Of a stretch of 64,000 nucleotides of DNA, positions 12,276-26,835 are shown piece by piece. The first letter of the stretch is position 1, and each line of letters opens with the position of its first letter. Source of the DNA: Luscinia megarhynchos. Lineage: Eukaryota > Chordata > Aves > Passeriformes > Turdidae. The stretch spans positions 9,818,002 through 9,882,001 of the forward strand of contig CM067570.1 in the NCBI GenBank assembly GCA_034336665.1, in the 5' to 3' direction. The position numbers were made by a program, and so were the translations under genes. Under the pieces are notes generated by a model, which was given only the letters and a program-made list of their open reading frames with translations, did no database searches and was not told the DNA's origin.

Positions 12276-14285
12276 GATGATCAAACTGTCCTACTTTCTC
12301 TAACAGGTGGCTTGGGGACAGCTCAGTCTCCTGAAATACTCATTTTGAAAGTCCTTCTGGTCTAATGACAAAGTGAGTAGGCATTGGTTTATATCACTAA
12401 TGCTGCTCATTGCACAGCCAGCCTATAAAAGCAGAACCAACCTGCTGAAGAGATACTTGAGACAAAAAATATGTCAATGGATTACAGCTGGGTTTGCTTT
12501 CTTCCCCTTTTGTTACTGAGCAGCCTATTCACATCATCTCTACTTTTAGTTTTGCTCCTCGTAAGTCTATGACGTAGAAGTCAAAAATACTGGGGGATTT
12601 ATAATTTCAGTAGTTGCTGCAGGAAAGATGACAAACAAGATATGGGAGGATTGCTGGGTAAATGGCAGGCAAAGCACATACAACTCTGGGAAATCCAAGC
12701 ATGCTAGTCTAAATTATTCAACTTGACCTAGTCAATAAATATTGCATCAAAATTCAGAGCAAGAAATAGAAAGTTTGTACATGAGATTTATGTTTCACTC
12801 TATGATTCACATTGTAAGTGGGTTGATTAAATATTTATTCTAATATTCACTTGGGTTAAGAATTACACCAATCTGTCTATACAAAGCTATACATAAGCTC
12901 ATAGGAAATTTTACAAATACAGAAGAAATGCATCATCAACCTCCTGGTTTTATACTAAAACCATTTTTTCCTGTCATGATAAAAATCCTGCCAATATAAT
13001 TTATTCCTCTCACTAGTGACTATTGATCTTCACAGCTGTTGCTCATGGGCTAAATCAAGAGAAGTTTCTGTTAAAAGAGAATTCAAGGTCTCAGACATCT
13101 CTAATAGTTCAGAAACAGAAGTTCAGTAGAGAGAACATTAAAGTAGAACTTTCATAAGGTTCAGGTAAGCTCTGCTAAATCACCATGATCTTTGATACAT
13201 TTCAAGATTTAGATCAAATTCTTCAAAATGCCAAACTTCATCCCTCTGATAGTTCAGATAACAACATATTCTTTCTGCTTGAGGAAATGATTATGACAGA
13301 TTGGCTTTTCTTAGAAATCAGCCTAAAAGTGCATGTTATTTTCTTGAGAGGACAAAGAGATTAGCAACATTTACATGAAAACAGATCTGAATATTTAGAA
13401 CTAGTAGGTAATGTTGAGAGACAATAAGACTTGCTTTTAAAATTGTTTATGGCTCAGACTCTAAAAATGAGCTCCAGTTATGTATGTCACTGTCATTAAT
13501 CATATCATAAAACAGAAGCCACCAGTCATGATTGAAAGTGCTGGTTATTGGTAGCTGACAGCTGCTTGTACGTGGAGATGAACTTGAGGAACTTTGTTGT
13601 CACTGTTTGATTCACTGAGTGACATGGTCCTCGAGTTTAATTTTCTTCCTCTGAAAGAATTGAAAAGGTTATTTACCTGTTATGTGTTGTAAAATTGAGA
13701 CATAAAAGGCACTATATTACCATTGTGTTGCAGTTTATTAATTAATGTAGTAAAAGGCACAATTGTGCATTTTTCTCTGTTTAGATACATAATGGTCAGC
13801 CTGTGAAAGAGCTTTAAACTTCACCTCTGCTAATCTGATATAGAAGGAATATCACATCAGTAAGAACAAAAATGGCAAGTACATTATTATTCTGTTGGAC
13901 TGTCTTTGCCAGAATCCATCAGCAGATTTTCATAGATGGTCAAAAGTTGTATGTAGTGAAAAATATTCAATATCTTTCATCTGCTTTTACTGTAATTTCT
14001 GTCAAGGTTCTTTCAGCCAGCCAGTTAAGAGTATCTGCTAACAGTTATTTAAATTCACAAGCTAAACCCTTTTTTCAGCACAGAAATGGGATGCAAAATG
14101 AATGAGGCTTGTCTTGCTTTTTTCCCCCCATTATTTTTTAGCAATGGGCAGAGAACTCTAATTCTCCAGATCACCAGACCAAGTATGAGTATAACTGAGC
14201 TAATTTGACTGAAGAGAATGTACCAGTACAGACGCTATAGGCTCACCTCAGTCCTAGAAAAAAATTGTATTTAAAAAATCATGGT
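12276..14285. other. non-coding stretch; possible conserved block at about 13470-13770
   Basis: AT-rich, no gene. The part at about 13470-13770 contains closely spaced core motifs such as GTCATTAATCATA, the E-box CAGCTG and TTATTAATTAATG. It lacks repeat signatures, a texture often seen in vertebrate conserved non-coding elements. Without an alignment this is only a guess. Confidence 0.35.
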
Positions 14286-14432
14286 ATGTTTCCAGTCTCA
14301 GTAATGTCACCAGCCTCCTGTATGACCTTGATCAAGGCACTTTACTTCAGCATGCTTTTTATTCATTAGTTAAGACATATATAATAAAAAGCCTGAGACA
14401 AAAAGTGTTTTGAAACTCAACCTGAAGATTCT
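14286..14432 (+). mobile_element. MIR-type CORE-SINE fragment
   Basis: The segment TCCTGTATGACCTTGATCA followed by AGGCACTTTACTTCAGCATG corresponds to the MIR core (TGTGACCTTGGGCAAGTCAC and following). Downstream, AAAAGTGTTTTGAAACTCAAC with CTGAAGATT matches the family's AAAGCGCTTTGAGATC plus ACTGATGAAAAG tail. The A/T-rich middle replaces the usual CATCTGTAAAATG block and is diverged. It is inactive and very old, from the same family as the copies near 2 kb and 39 kb. Confidence 0.7.
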
Positions 14433-17400
14433 TTAAGCCTAAAAATATAAAGTTAAAAATTTGTGTTAATCCACTGTCTTATCAACCCCTTTAATTTCAC
14501 TGCTTAGGTATATGTAGAAATAATCAAAGCATGAGCACCTATGTTCTGAAGCAAGAACAGTCTATCACAAGAACAGAAATTTAGATCCACCACTTCAGAC
14601 AAGCTACAGATAATTCCTTAACAGTTCTTGGAAACAAAGCAACATGCTGTGGTCACATTAGATCATTTACTTCAGAAAGCTATTAAATCTTTATTGAAAT
14701 ATTGCAGGTAATTAAGAACTTCCAACATCCGCTGGTAAGCTGCTGCAGATGCCATAACCCTGATGGCTGAAGTGTGACCCATCTTTCCTGTTTCAATTTA
14801 CTGCATCTTCCAGAGAGGATCTCAGAATGCCTCTTCCTACTAATTAAACAACTGTTTAATATGAAGTGCCTTCCTCTGAATATCCAAGGGGCATTTCTGA
14901 GCCCTGTTTTCACATTGGGTCTGGAAGGTCACTAAAACAGCACTCGCAAGGATGTGCTGTCTGAAAGCAGTTGAAGCTCCTCTTTGCACATTCATAAAGG
15001 CAAACCCATGGCTGCTTTTGCCTGGCTGGCCCAAAGAATGAATCCTGGCATAGCCCCATTGCATTACTGATAGGGCACAATCACCCTAACCTGCATCCAA
15101 GCACTGGATGGCATCCAGTCCCCAACGTTCTTGTCCAAGCAACCCCTTCCACCACCAAACCCAGCTGATATGCTGCAACCTCTGATCCCAAAGAGACAGA
15201 GCCTGTCAAGTGAGAATGCTCTTCAGCCTGCACAGGAGTGTCTGTTAAGTTCCATGGTTCAGAAGAAGACAATCTGGCTATACAATCCAGATTCTCTTTT
15301 TCCTTACTTCTCTAGTTCTGTGTTTGATCAAGCAAAGAAACTATAAAAATAACAGAAGATTATTTTGCAGAAAATATATTCAGATACTTCTCTCTGTCAA
15401 TTAAGTCTGTCAGGCCCTTTCCCAAATTTGGCTGCTCCTGAAAGCTGGCAAAACCATCATGCAGCTGTTTGGTCCACAACTCAGTGCCTCAGTATTTGCA
15501 GTGCACAAATTCTTTACTTCACATTGAAGAAAAGGCATGTTGAGTGAAGAATGGCACTACCAGGAGAATGGTGGTCTCAGATGCCTTCTCCTCAGGAAAG
15601 GTGTGGTCAGCAGACAAATAGGGCAGCCACATGACAACCCTGCCTATTGTCAGCTGTGGACAGGACAGCCACAACACTGAACACATATCTAGGTGAACAC
15701 TGTCCCCCCAATATGTGACATCATATCAGATGTCTTTTCTTTCAGCGTGATTTGATCAACTCAACCAGTACTGCCACATCAGCATTTCCTCCTCAGCAAG
15801 GAGCAGACACAACAAACTGTCCCAAAGAACTAGGACTGTGTAGGCTCTACCAGCATTGTCCCCTGATTGCTTTTCCTAGCTGTGAGTCATGCAAGTGCCT
15901 GTGCAAGGCACTAAGGTTTCTCCATTGCTATGGGAACACAGTACTCTGCAGCTACTGAAATATTCAGCCCACCTCCATAAAATACCACGATTCACAGATA
16001 TCAGCCAAGTACCTGAGCAAAGAAAGGTTTTCAAAAGCCAATGTGCTATTAGCATTTAATAAGGAGAGAGGAAGGCAATTCTCTCTGAACAGCTTGAGAC
16101 TACTCCAAGCAATGGAATTGCTGCTGGCCTGCTGTACTCAACAATTCTTCTTCCCCCTCACCTGAGATGTTCATAAAAAGCAAAGTCCTGGCAGAACTAA
16201 AAAACAAAAAGAAACAACTACACTCAGAATAACACAAACATCGGCCATTCAAATGTCACTAAATATTTGTGGTCAGTATCCAGCTTTTGGCACCCAAAAA
16301 TTTGCATCATCTCTGTCCTGAAATTACCTTCCCACAGACCTCCAGGATAGGTACACAGACAGCACCCAGACATCCAGCCTGAACCTCCTCATGGGCTGAG
16401 GTTAGATGGCATTTCATTTCAAAGAGCTGAACATTTCCTCTTTTCTGTTACCCACAAACTCAAATATAAAAATAAGAGTTTATTTCCCATCACTGGCTGG
16501 CACAACTTTTATGTATTTTGGAACAATAAGCAAGAACACTTGCATGGGATTTGGGTTTTTGTTAGGCAAGGATATTACTGGGATATGATGGGTTTACTTC
16601 TGGTTTATTGGGCTATCCCACTTTAATAAGCCAGTTCTTACACAAACACATTTTGCCTGTCAAGTGGTAAGATGAGGCATAAAAACTAAGTTGCGACAGA
16701 ATTGAGTTCAGCAAGAAGGGAATTAATTATTTCTCTTTGAACAAAACAAAATAAAAGACAAAAAGTCTTCCACACATATTTTCAGGATCATCCTGAATCT
16801 ATCAAATTACCAATCACTCAGAAAACACTGGGGGGAAGGGAGATGATCAACTGTATGACAATTAAACACACTATAAAGCTGCATGGAACTGGAACTTTTG
16901 TGCCTGTTTTCTCTGTGCTTCCAGTGGTGATAGGAGCTGTAGGGATTGAAGGAGTGCAAGAGGACTTGCCCCAACTCCAGCCTTGCTGAGCAGCATCAGT
17001 CACACCCTCTGAAGATCGAGTTTCTGGATCCAGGGTCCAGCAGTGTAGGAATGGGAGGACCAGTCCATGAGGATTGGTCAAAATCCAGTATTTGCCTTTC
17101 CCTGACATAATAGCTAGCCATGGTTTCCAGAGTCTCCCACTTTTCTGTACAGGCTGATTGCAACAACGGTGTGAAAACATTCCAGCCATGCAGTGCCATA
17201 GCTGGTGCATATGTGACCTTATTCAGTCACAGGACCCTCCATCTTCTCCTTTTGGCTGTCGAAGTATTCACACGATGCTTGCAAGTCACAGGAAACTAAG
17301 TCACCTCAAGATATCTGATCCAGTCCACCAGACAATGGTCATGATTTGAAAGGATCTATTTGTACCTAGAAAAAGCTCACAGCAATCTCAGAAACGATGA

Positions 17401-19965
17401 CCAAGTTTAAACTTCTGTTTCCTAGAAAACTCATAGAAAATTTCCAGCTACTAACCCAATCCAACTTGACTTGAAATTTGGAGACATTCTGTATTAGACA
17501 ATAACGTGGAGTTCAATCTCTTTTACTGGTGGTATAATAGATTATCTCATCCTTTGTCTACAGGAAAACAGCCCTTATCTCCCCTCAGTCTTCGTTGCTC
17601 TAGAAAACTAAACAACTACATGTTGAGTAATTTTTTTCAACAATTTTTTTTTATATATCTTTTCTATTTTTTGGATCATTGCAGTAGCCCTTTTAGGCAC
17701 CTGTGTTTAATAGAGATATCCAGGCTTCTGTGCCTGACATTTCCTTAATATCTTACATTCGGCTTGGAAGCAGTGTGTTGGTGGTTGTCAGCCATTAAAG
17801 CATAGTAGTTATTTCAGCTGTGGTAATGCTGTCATGTTTCAGCTCTTCAGCTTGCCTAATGCATACTGGAGAACAGTCAGCTCTGGACATGGTGAGCACA
17901 GTACACACATGTCAGATAGGATACAACAGACAGGAGGAAACACAAGTTACTGGTCATGCTGCTACAGATCACAATAACATCAAAGACTAAAATTTCAAAT
18001 AGCAAAAAAGAAATATAATACAGGTCACGATAACAGAGGTCTTTATAATGAAAAAGTAGATAGCTTCAGTTTATGGCATGCACAAGTACATGAAATGATA
18101 GTCATTTATGCTTTTTAAACAAAAGAAATAATTATTTTGATTAGGCTTGTGGGGGAGGGAGTACAGGGCTTTGTATTTAAAGCTTCATTTTAACCAGGGA
18201 AAATTACTGACTGCTGCATGAGGCAGCATTCAGCTTCTTTCCCTCCCCTGAGCAGAGTACCTGGCTTGCTTCGGGAATCCAAACCCGGCAGGACGCCTTT
18301 CTGACATCTCCCTCCTGAGCAGCCGTGGGTGTAGCCACTGACATTAACCAGCATGAGATTTTCTCAAGGAAGAAAAGCCCTATATGAAAAGGTTTCACTG
18401 TGAAAGGAGGAAAGGTTTTTAAAGGGAAAACTACACAGCATGCTGCTCCAGAAGCCAAGTTGAACTTTCATTTTAGATCTGAGCATTCTATAAGAGCAGA
18501 GAGCTCATCTACTTCTTACAGTAAATTATTCTCCCTTAGCTATATTTCTGTACACTTTGGACTTTTATATAAACTTCTATAGAAAAATAAATCACAGCAA
18601 TTATAATCTTAGCAGTTATGTAGATCCTTTTTTGTTAGATGCTAGAAGTTGAATTGTTACCAGGGAAAAAAGCATTGTGCCCTGAGAGAAATGGAGCAAT
18701 GAATTCCCATCATGCAAAGATGATTAACTCCTCTCCAGGTAATCAAAACCTGAAAACATTTTCAGGCAGAATCTATGGAAAAGAAAAGCAGAACCAAAAA
18801 GCAGCAAACCCCAAAGGTCTTAAATCCAGCTAAGAAGTTTGGCCTGCAAATTAAGCCAGGGAAAAATCTTTAGCAGACAAATAATGCTGTGCCAACATTG
18901 AAAAAGTACAAGCAAGAGTTAGGACAACTATAGAGTCTGACATCAACCTCAGGGAGATAAATATAAAAGTTAATAAAAAAAACTATTGATAAAGATGAAT
19001 ATAGTCAATACCTCAGTGCATACTTCAATCACTGAAAAATCTTGTCAAACAAACCTGACTTGATTCTTTAATGAGTCAGCAAAATGTGGCTGCTTAAGTC
19101 TGGTTGTATTGGCACAGTGCACTTATCTATTTATAAAATTTTTAAATTAGTATGGTGCAACACCCATATTAAAAATTAGCATGATAATTTACCACTGAAG
19201 TGTGCATTAAATTAACTCAGACTTGGCTGAGATCTCAAACTGCACATGAAGGATGGGTGTTTGCAGAATTTTTCCAGGAGTTATTATTAATATTATGCTT
19301 GAAGCCACTGAACATTTTCACCAGTGTTCAGGAGGTGAAATTCACTTTGCTACTACTGTAATACCTGATTGATACAAGGCCTGGTAAAGCAGCAAAGAGT
19401 GATGAAGGGAGAACAGTAGCAATATGGGTTGTTGGGAATCCATTCCAAAACAGTGTATTTTTGCAAAGCAAGGTGTAAAATGATACAAGGAACAAAGGGC
19501 ACAGGAAAGTGGGACTTGTCTCTGGAAGGCAGCAAGTCTGAAGGAAATTAGCTCAATGAGCTACAGCAGCTGAACCCAAGTTCTTCATTCAGTGATGTTA
19601 CAAAAGGGATCTGCAAACAGGGGACTACTAAAGGAGAAGAACTGGAAAACTACTGTAAATGGTAATCACTATTGCTACAGTGAGATTGAAATTTTGAAAG
19701 TAATGCAGAAACTAACCTAAAAAAAATCCAAGTATAGAAAACAAAATCTAAATTGAGATTTTAAAAAACTTAATTTACATAGTTTACCAGCAGTAAGGCA
19801 TCTGACTGCATCACGGGGTCTAACTACTGCCAATTTTAGAAAAAAAATTCAGATGAGAAAGCCTATATAAAGAGCATGACCAACCATATGTTTGATTCTA
19901 GGAAGACCTATGTCAGAAATCCAGTTGTCACTATCTTTGTATCAAACAGGATTTTGTTCCAGGGG
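14433..19965. other. non-coding stretch, nothing recognised
   Basis: About 5.5 kb of AT-rich sequence. The longest open frame is 130 codons on the minus strand at 16818-17210, with no known domain. No transposon remnant, RNA gene or CpG cluster is recognised. Confidence 0.5.
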
Positions 19966-19978
19966 AAAAAAAAAAAAA
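19966..19978. repeat. poly(A) run
   Basis: Thirteen A residues followed by an A-rich TAAAAACAAAGAAAC stretch. No retroposed gene body precedes it that I can recognise. Confidence 0.85.
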
Positions 19979-22900
19979 TAAAAACAAAGAAACATGAAAA
20001 AGAAGAAGCCAAATTAACTCAATTGCTGAGCCTCAGATGGCTGAGTAAAACATTTTCCTTTTAAAAGTTGTGCACTCAGCATGACAGTCAACCCTGACCC
20101 ACAGTCCCCCACTTAAGCCAGCACACAGCAGCAAAGCTCAGTGGTGTGATGCACTCTTGTCACACAGCAGATGCCCTGATGTCCTATTGGGAATTCGATG
20201 CACTTCTGCAGTTCAGGCCTGGATCCCTTACCTGGGCAGCATCCACCTTCCCTTCAGCTGGTGAAGGATAAATGGATTTGAACCATTTAAATGAAAAACA
20301 AAAAGTGGGAAAGGAGTGAAGATTTTTCAGATACAGATTTACATATGGAAAGGCTAAAAAAAGAGGAAAAGAAAATGCTTCTAAATTAAGAATATTTTCC
20401 ATGGTCTTTTGATGGATAAAATTAACATCTCCACAAATAGGACAAGCAGGTCATCAAGAAGTTAGGACATGCTATTCTCTGAACTGCCTGTCAGGTGCCT
20501 TAACTACCTGTCACAACTAAAATGGGTTACATGACCTAGAAATAAATCCATATTTGTGGATACCAGACCATGGCATCTCAGACAGACCATGGAGTCAGTT
20601 CATGGGTCTGTTCCATATTATGTTCAATTAATTTCATGTTTAGCTTAATAGCATTTTTGTGCAGTTATTGCATAATAATAGCAGAGGACAGCCCATCTGT
20701 GTGCTCAGTGTTCCTATCTAATGTCTCGGGTGTCAGTGAGGCTGCACCCCAAGCCCAGCAGGAGTTTTCTGAGTCCTGGCCCAGGCAGGGCAGCACGTCC
20801 CCTGTGGCTGCTGCTCCCCCATCACACCTCCAGCCCCACAGCCCAGCACAACCACCAGACAGCAGGGCAGTAAAAACCAGACCTCTGGGCTGCTCTCCTG
20901 AGCTTCTCACAACTGGTCTAAAGTGACACTTTGTATATGTGCACAGCTGAAAAATCTGCACACATTTAAGCTGCTAAGTACTAGGTATGTTGTTACACAA
21001 AATATTCACTGACCTCTTGCTGAATGTATTTTAATTGAAGTAATTATTCACTCAGCTCCAGCTGCTAGAACTCCAACCTGATATGTCTGAAAGTAAATAG
21101 CTTTTCAGATTGGTTGCTCAGAAGGCTGGAAAGTATCTGCAAACTGATATGCAGCTGGGAAAGGAGTCTTCCCAGACCAGTCTGTTTGCGTGGCTTCTCT
21201 CAACAATTTATCAATAAGTTTTTAATGCTCTTATCAATGAGTTCCTATCAGGTTAACAGCCTGAAGTGGGGATGAAAAGCATAGCCAGGGAGAGGGTTAT
21301 GGTTTGTTGACTTACAGTTGACTCAAAACTCTTTAAAATTCTCTTGTTTTCATCAAAGTGTAAACTGAGTTTGAACTTTCAAGGTAGAAAGTGTGCTTCT
21401 GGAGTTCCCTGGTCAGGACTTTTTCTCATTAATTAACCATTTTGTTAAAGGCTTGGGTTTTACCAAAGCAATTGGCAAAGCTTCCACTGATTTGACTCAG
21501 AATGATTTCATAATACAGTGTCACTAAAGAGCTTTTTTTTTGCCCCTCCAATCTCTCAGCCTTATGCTTTTATGCTAAATCAAGCTTCTTGAAGGGTGAA
21601 GCTAATAATGTGTAGTTATCCAAGTTCAGTAACACTGCCCTGCTCCTGTGTCTGAATAAGTTTCCAGAAATATCTCCATTAATGAGAGTATCTCAGTATA
21701 GTGAAAAGTGGGTCTGGGTGACACAAGAGCTAAATGCCATTTCTCTAGGTAAAGCACAGAGTAGAACAGAGGGCAAAACATTTAAATCCTTTTAAAGATT
21801 ATCCAAGATGGTGAAAAAAAAATTACCCAAACAGTTAAAGTAAGTCAAGGTCAGAGCCAGGAAAAAAAGCCCCAACCAAGAGACAGATTTACTGCTTCCC
21901 AGCCTCATGCTCTAATGAAATACAATCAACACTGGCATTAACAATGCCCATTTCTTACGCCTTGCTGTCTTGTGGAGGAGTTCCCTGGGGTGTAAGATGC
22001 ATTTTGATCCAAAGCCTTTTCCACAGCACAGCTTTCAGAACCACCCTTTACAATAGGACTTCTCTACAGTCTAATAATGATATAACTCAAGTCATACTCA
22101 GTCTTTTCCCACTGGGCTCAAAAATTACCCAGAGAACTGTCAGTGTATCTCAATCACCACTATGGTGGTGGTCTATCAGAAACTGGGCTAAGGAACAAAC
22201 TGAATTTGTTCAGTTGCTTATCAAATTGTTTTGTAAAGCCTTGTCTACATCTTCTGCTCTGCTTAGATACCAGTTTGCACATCCCATCCCAGGTATTTCT
22301 AAACATGCCAGAGATTTAGCTCAGCTGATTATGCTTTGTGATTAGCTAACTAGGACTATATAAACAACTGAAAACTTAAACTTTTAGAAGATCTCTATCT
22401 AGCAATTGATACTAGATCCATCACTAGGGATGATGGTTCTTGACAGTGTTTGGTAGTCTAGTAACAACAGAAGAATTAAAAGATGTGTTTAGTTATTCAG
22501 TCAGAATTCCTAGCATTGCTTACAACACAAATGAACTTATTTATACATTAATTACACTCAATTTTAAAAATTTAAACCCATGGCATTGCAGGAGAGATTT
22601 ATAATGCAAATGACCAAGGCAGAAAGACTGTTTAGAGAAGGAAGAAAATTAATTTCAAAGACTTACCCAGTTATTAATGGCTTTGAACATAATACTATTG
22701 TGTTTCTTTTTCATAAGTTAAAGCTAGAAACTGATTGTCATTATCAGAGAGGCCTCAGCTCTGTTGATTTTGTTAGACCTCTGGCAATTGCACTTTTACA
22801 GGTTAATGAAGGGAGAAAATTACTCAGTTTCACATCATAAATAAAAATCTGACATTTTTTAATGCACCATGAACCCCTCTGGAAGTGCTTTTGTCAAGAA

Positions 22901-23834
22901 GAAATCTCCTCTACTAAAAGAGCACCCTAAAATTGCTCTGCACGCATACAGAACAGGTTGGGTCCCCTTTGCTTATTGTTAGTCTCCAGAAGGATCTATT
23001 CAAACAGTGACTCCCACATTGTCCCTGTACACCAGGAGTAATTCTAAAGATTATCTCCCCTTTGGGGTTAGATAAGTAATGGTTCAAGTAAGAAAGGAGA
23101 GATTTGAAGTAAGCTGTATGAGGGACAGAACATAAAAGTTTCTTAAATAAACACAACTGGTGCTACTTAGACACTGCAGACTGCAGGAGATGGCACGAAG
23201 GCAAGGAGAGAGATAGGAGAGAGTTTATGTATCAGCCATGTAAACAGCAGTCACAAAGTCATCACAAAAATAAACCACTTTCAGCTTTGTAATCTCTCCA
23301 ACCCAGCCTTTCTCTGCTCATCAGAGAGGGCCTCTCTCTGGAAGGTGCAAGGCTGCAAATCCCCTCAAGAGGACTTGGAGCTAAATGCAAAGAGCTGCCC
23401 AAGGCAGACACCCAGTGCTGGCCATGACCTCCCCACCACTCCCCATCTCAAGCACACCCAAGCTCAGACATCCACAGGGGGTTCCCACCAGCCCACTGTG
23501 AGTTGCCCAGCTATCTCCTTGGCTTTCACTTCATGTGAGTGAGGAACTGCAGCATTTACAGGTCCCACCTTTCCTGTCTCTGTCTGCCTCTCTGCCTCAT
23601 ACTCTGCAGCTGCTATCAAAGAAAAACCCAACAGTTCCCTTGTCACCCAGACATTGGAGCAGACATGTTCTCCATTTACACTGACTGTTCCAAAAACCTT
23701 AGATTATTTCCAAAATCAGAACACACATTTCTGCTAAGCATTTTTATAGGTCTGCTCTGTCCCCTTAGGCTGCTGAGTGACTTCTCAGTGTCCTGACACA
23801 GGTGCATATTTATTTTTGTATTTTCTAAGTTGTG
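19979..23834. other. non-coding stretch with a small GC-rich patch
   Basis: AT-rich except for about 20700-20900, which is C-rich and open on both strands (118 codons plus, 98 minus) without a recognisable product. Around 22575-22850 the sequence contains an octamer-like ATGCAAAT in a repeat-free AT-rich context. No gene or repeat could be assigned. Confidence 0.45.
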
Positions 23835-23935
23835 AAATATTTGAGGAAGGGACTACTGTAATATTTGCATCTCACACAGTGTTGAAAGTATTATGAGTGC
23901 TTAACAAATACACAGCACATTCACATAGATGAGAT
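23835..23935 (+). mobile_element. possible ancient retroposon 3' tail
   Basis: The stretch containing TTTGAGGAAGGGACTACTG, then ATTTGCATCTCACACAGTG and GAGTGCTTAACAAATA has the layout of old MIR/L2-type 3' ends (a GGCAGGGACT block, an ACAGTGCCT-like block, then GTGCTTAATAAAT). The match is loose and the upstream body is not recognisable. Confidence 0.3.
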
Positions 23936-26835
23936 AACACAAACAGAAGAACCAAGATGGAAATGTTGCTTCTAGAAAGCAAATGAATATAGTAGAGCAG
24001 AACATTGCATTTCTCATGCTCTGTCCACTATGTGTCTCCAAGGTTACTTTGGTAGAGAATTACCACTTTTTAGGGGTTCTTTGCTGGCTCTAGCAAGTTT
24101 TAAATGAATATAAAATGAATGAAAAATACTCCACATTGAAAAAATATGTGGCACTGTACTCAGCTGTCAAATTCTAAGAGACATCTTGTCAACAATTCTG
24201 GATGTAAATCTAAAGGTATCATCTAAGAGACAGTACAATATTTTCACAGGACAAGAATTAAAACATATATAAATCTATCCTAAACATTCAGTTCACCCCT
24301 TTGATTTCAAGAATCCAGATTTCCCAAAACAAAGAAATTCTGCAAGATCTGTTTTGTGTACACCAGTGGAAGCAACACATCTGTTAATGCCAAGAAGTTT
24401 AGTTAAGCACATTCAGAACAGATTTGCTGCACAATGTTAGTGGCACTGAACCTGAAAGCAGTCATTAGAGAAAGAATTTATTCTTGTGGTAACCCCAAGC
24501 AAGAGTCACCATCCAGCCAATTTAACATCAACAGCAGTAATTTCAACAATATGATATTTAACCACAATCCTAAAATGGTTCAGCCTGGAAGCAACACAAT
24601 ATCAGCATTTGAAAGAATGCATCCCCAGCAACATCTGAAGAGGGAGGAAAGATCCACGGCCACAATGGCTTTTTCATGGAGTTGAGTACACAGCTCTTGC
24701 TTGAACATTTCTTAATTGAGGTTGCAAAAGAGTAAGCTGAGGAATGAACCCAAACACCGTTTCAGTTGGCAGCAGAGTGTTCAGAGATAGTAACAGAGGA
24801 TAAGTTCTTTGCATCTGGATACAGTGCTCCACTCCAACCTCTGCATATGCCAAGCAATACACAGGTACCCACCAACCCCTTACAGCTTTTACAGTGCTAA
24901 CCCCTAAATGCATCATCAAAGGAGACCACAAAGCCCATAGATAAACCCTTTTTTCCTCCTGCAATTCTGTCGCTTGATTCCCTCCTCTCTTCTCCTGCAA
25001 ATTCCCCCTCCCTAGAAACAAATTCCCTTCCACTCCTGCTCCCCTGGAAATGTCCACCAATGGACAATATTTTCTCTTTGCTCTCATGACCTCTAAGCAA
25101 CCCTGACTCAGAGAAGCACAGACGCCAGTCCCTGAGCCAGACGCAGTTTTTCATGACAAATCATTTGGCCTTGAAACGTTCCTGTGGCTTTTGGGAGGGA
25201 AGATGCAAGTTCAAAAAAGTTCAAATTGTTCAGATTCTGACCCAAATTGACAATTGCTCTATGAGACTGTCCTTACCAATCCTATCCTTGTGTCAATGTA
25301 TTCATTGTGCATCTTACCGGGCTACATGATTAGAACTTTCTGCAACACATTAGGTAAAGTTCTATTTTCACTACGATCAAGTTAGTTTTACATTGAATTT
25401 CAATGGAGAGTAATGCAATCATTAAGGAAAAGAAGAAGACATAAAAGTTGATAGAAACGTCCATTTCTCAATATCTGCTGTGTGCTATGAAACCATTTCA
25501 CCCAACAGGCTGAAAACAAGGGGACAAATGTAACATCCCGAAATAAAATAGCACCACTACTTTTGTAACATGTTTCATATGCACTTCCATCTCAATAAGC
25601 AGAGAGGAAATAAATAAAAAGACACCTAAAAAAGCAAAAGAATATTAAAAACATTTTTTTAAGTACAGAAATTTGCACTTCTACGGATTATTGGTCTGAT
25701 CTTTATTAGCCACCATGCTCTTACAAGTCCCTATATTCTCCTCACTACTACACTGAAGAAACACTGTTTCATGGCTGGAATTTCCTTGTAGCGTTCTTTG
25801 CCTCCTGAAGTTTATTGTACTCTGGAAAGGATAATCACAAGATGTCACAGACAACAGAAATGTAAGAATTCCTGCTGATAGCTCCTTGACTAATTACCAT
25901 GAATGCATCCGCCATACCAGCAGGGTTTTCTCTTGGTGTCAGCATCTATTTCTCCTCCAAACATCAATAAAATAAGAAAAACTTTGCTGCTGAAATATAC
26001 ACTTCTATCAGTTTTTCTGTGCTACCTATGGGTAACTTGAAAGGCTTAAAGTATTTCAATAAATTAAATAGGATAAGTAGGCACAAGTTCTCATGAAGGA
26101 TCAGATAACTTTAGGGCATTAGGAGAGAAAATAAGACTTAATCAATGTTTCTGTAGAGGGTCTCTTGTTCCCTTATCACTTGTAAGAAAACAAATGTACT
26201 GGGCCTTATAAATCTTAGATCTTACAGGCTCCAGGAGCTGGTTGTGACTAAGCATTCCCATCTGTCAGCACAGTTGCCTTGACTTAGCATTATCTAACCT
26301 CTGATGACACAAATTAAATACACCCACTTCTCATTCCAACAGCAAACAGAGCTCTTGTCAGACAACCCACTCTAAGCAAACTGATTTAGGGAAGTGCATC
26401 ACAACAATCCAAGAAGTTATCCACTTGCTGGATGTTTTCAGTAACTTCAGTGTCACTGTCTACAAGCAACTATCCTTTACCAGCATGCAACTGTTCTGTC
26501 TGAAGCAAAAGAGTTACAGTGCTGTGACCAAAACAGCTTCTAGTTATGTACTCTAAGTCATTCTCTTAAAATTTCCTTTTTTTCTCATGCACATACACAC
26601 ACACTCTTGAAGTTTACCATAGCTGATTCTGAGCCAAGAGCACAATCTTTATTTCTATAACAGATCATAGTTGAAAGGTAATAAACAAGCATACTCCTCT
26701 GATAGATTTCTTGAGGGAAGAAAAAAAGAGAAAACAGAACACTCAACCCCCAAAATTCATAACCAAGTGTTAATTTGAAACATCACAAAGATATATTTTA
26801 ACTTTTTAACAGTCCTTGTCTTCATTTCTTTGCAG
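23936..26835. other. non-coding stretch ending in an acceptor-like tract
   Basis: AT-rich, no repeat assigned. A plus-strand frame at 24434-24685 (83 codons) is rich in Asn, Ser and Gln and matches no protein I can name. The last bases, a pyrimidine-rich tract ending CATTTCTTTGCAG at 26835, form a strong splice-acceptor-like signal. Confidence 0.45.

Noticed and set aside
11840..12365. Overlapping frames of up to 122 codons on both strands
   Set aside because: They lie inside the GC-rich half of the LTR fragment and do not correspond to retroviral proteins.
24434..24685. Asn/Ser/Gln-rich 83-codon frame that briefly resembled a low-complexity activation domain
   Set aside because: No specific protein could be matched and no clear splice signals bound it.
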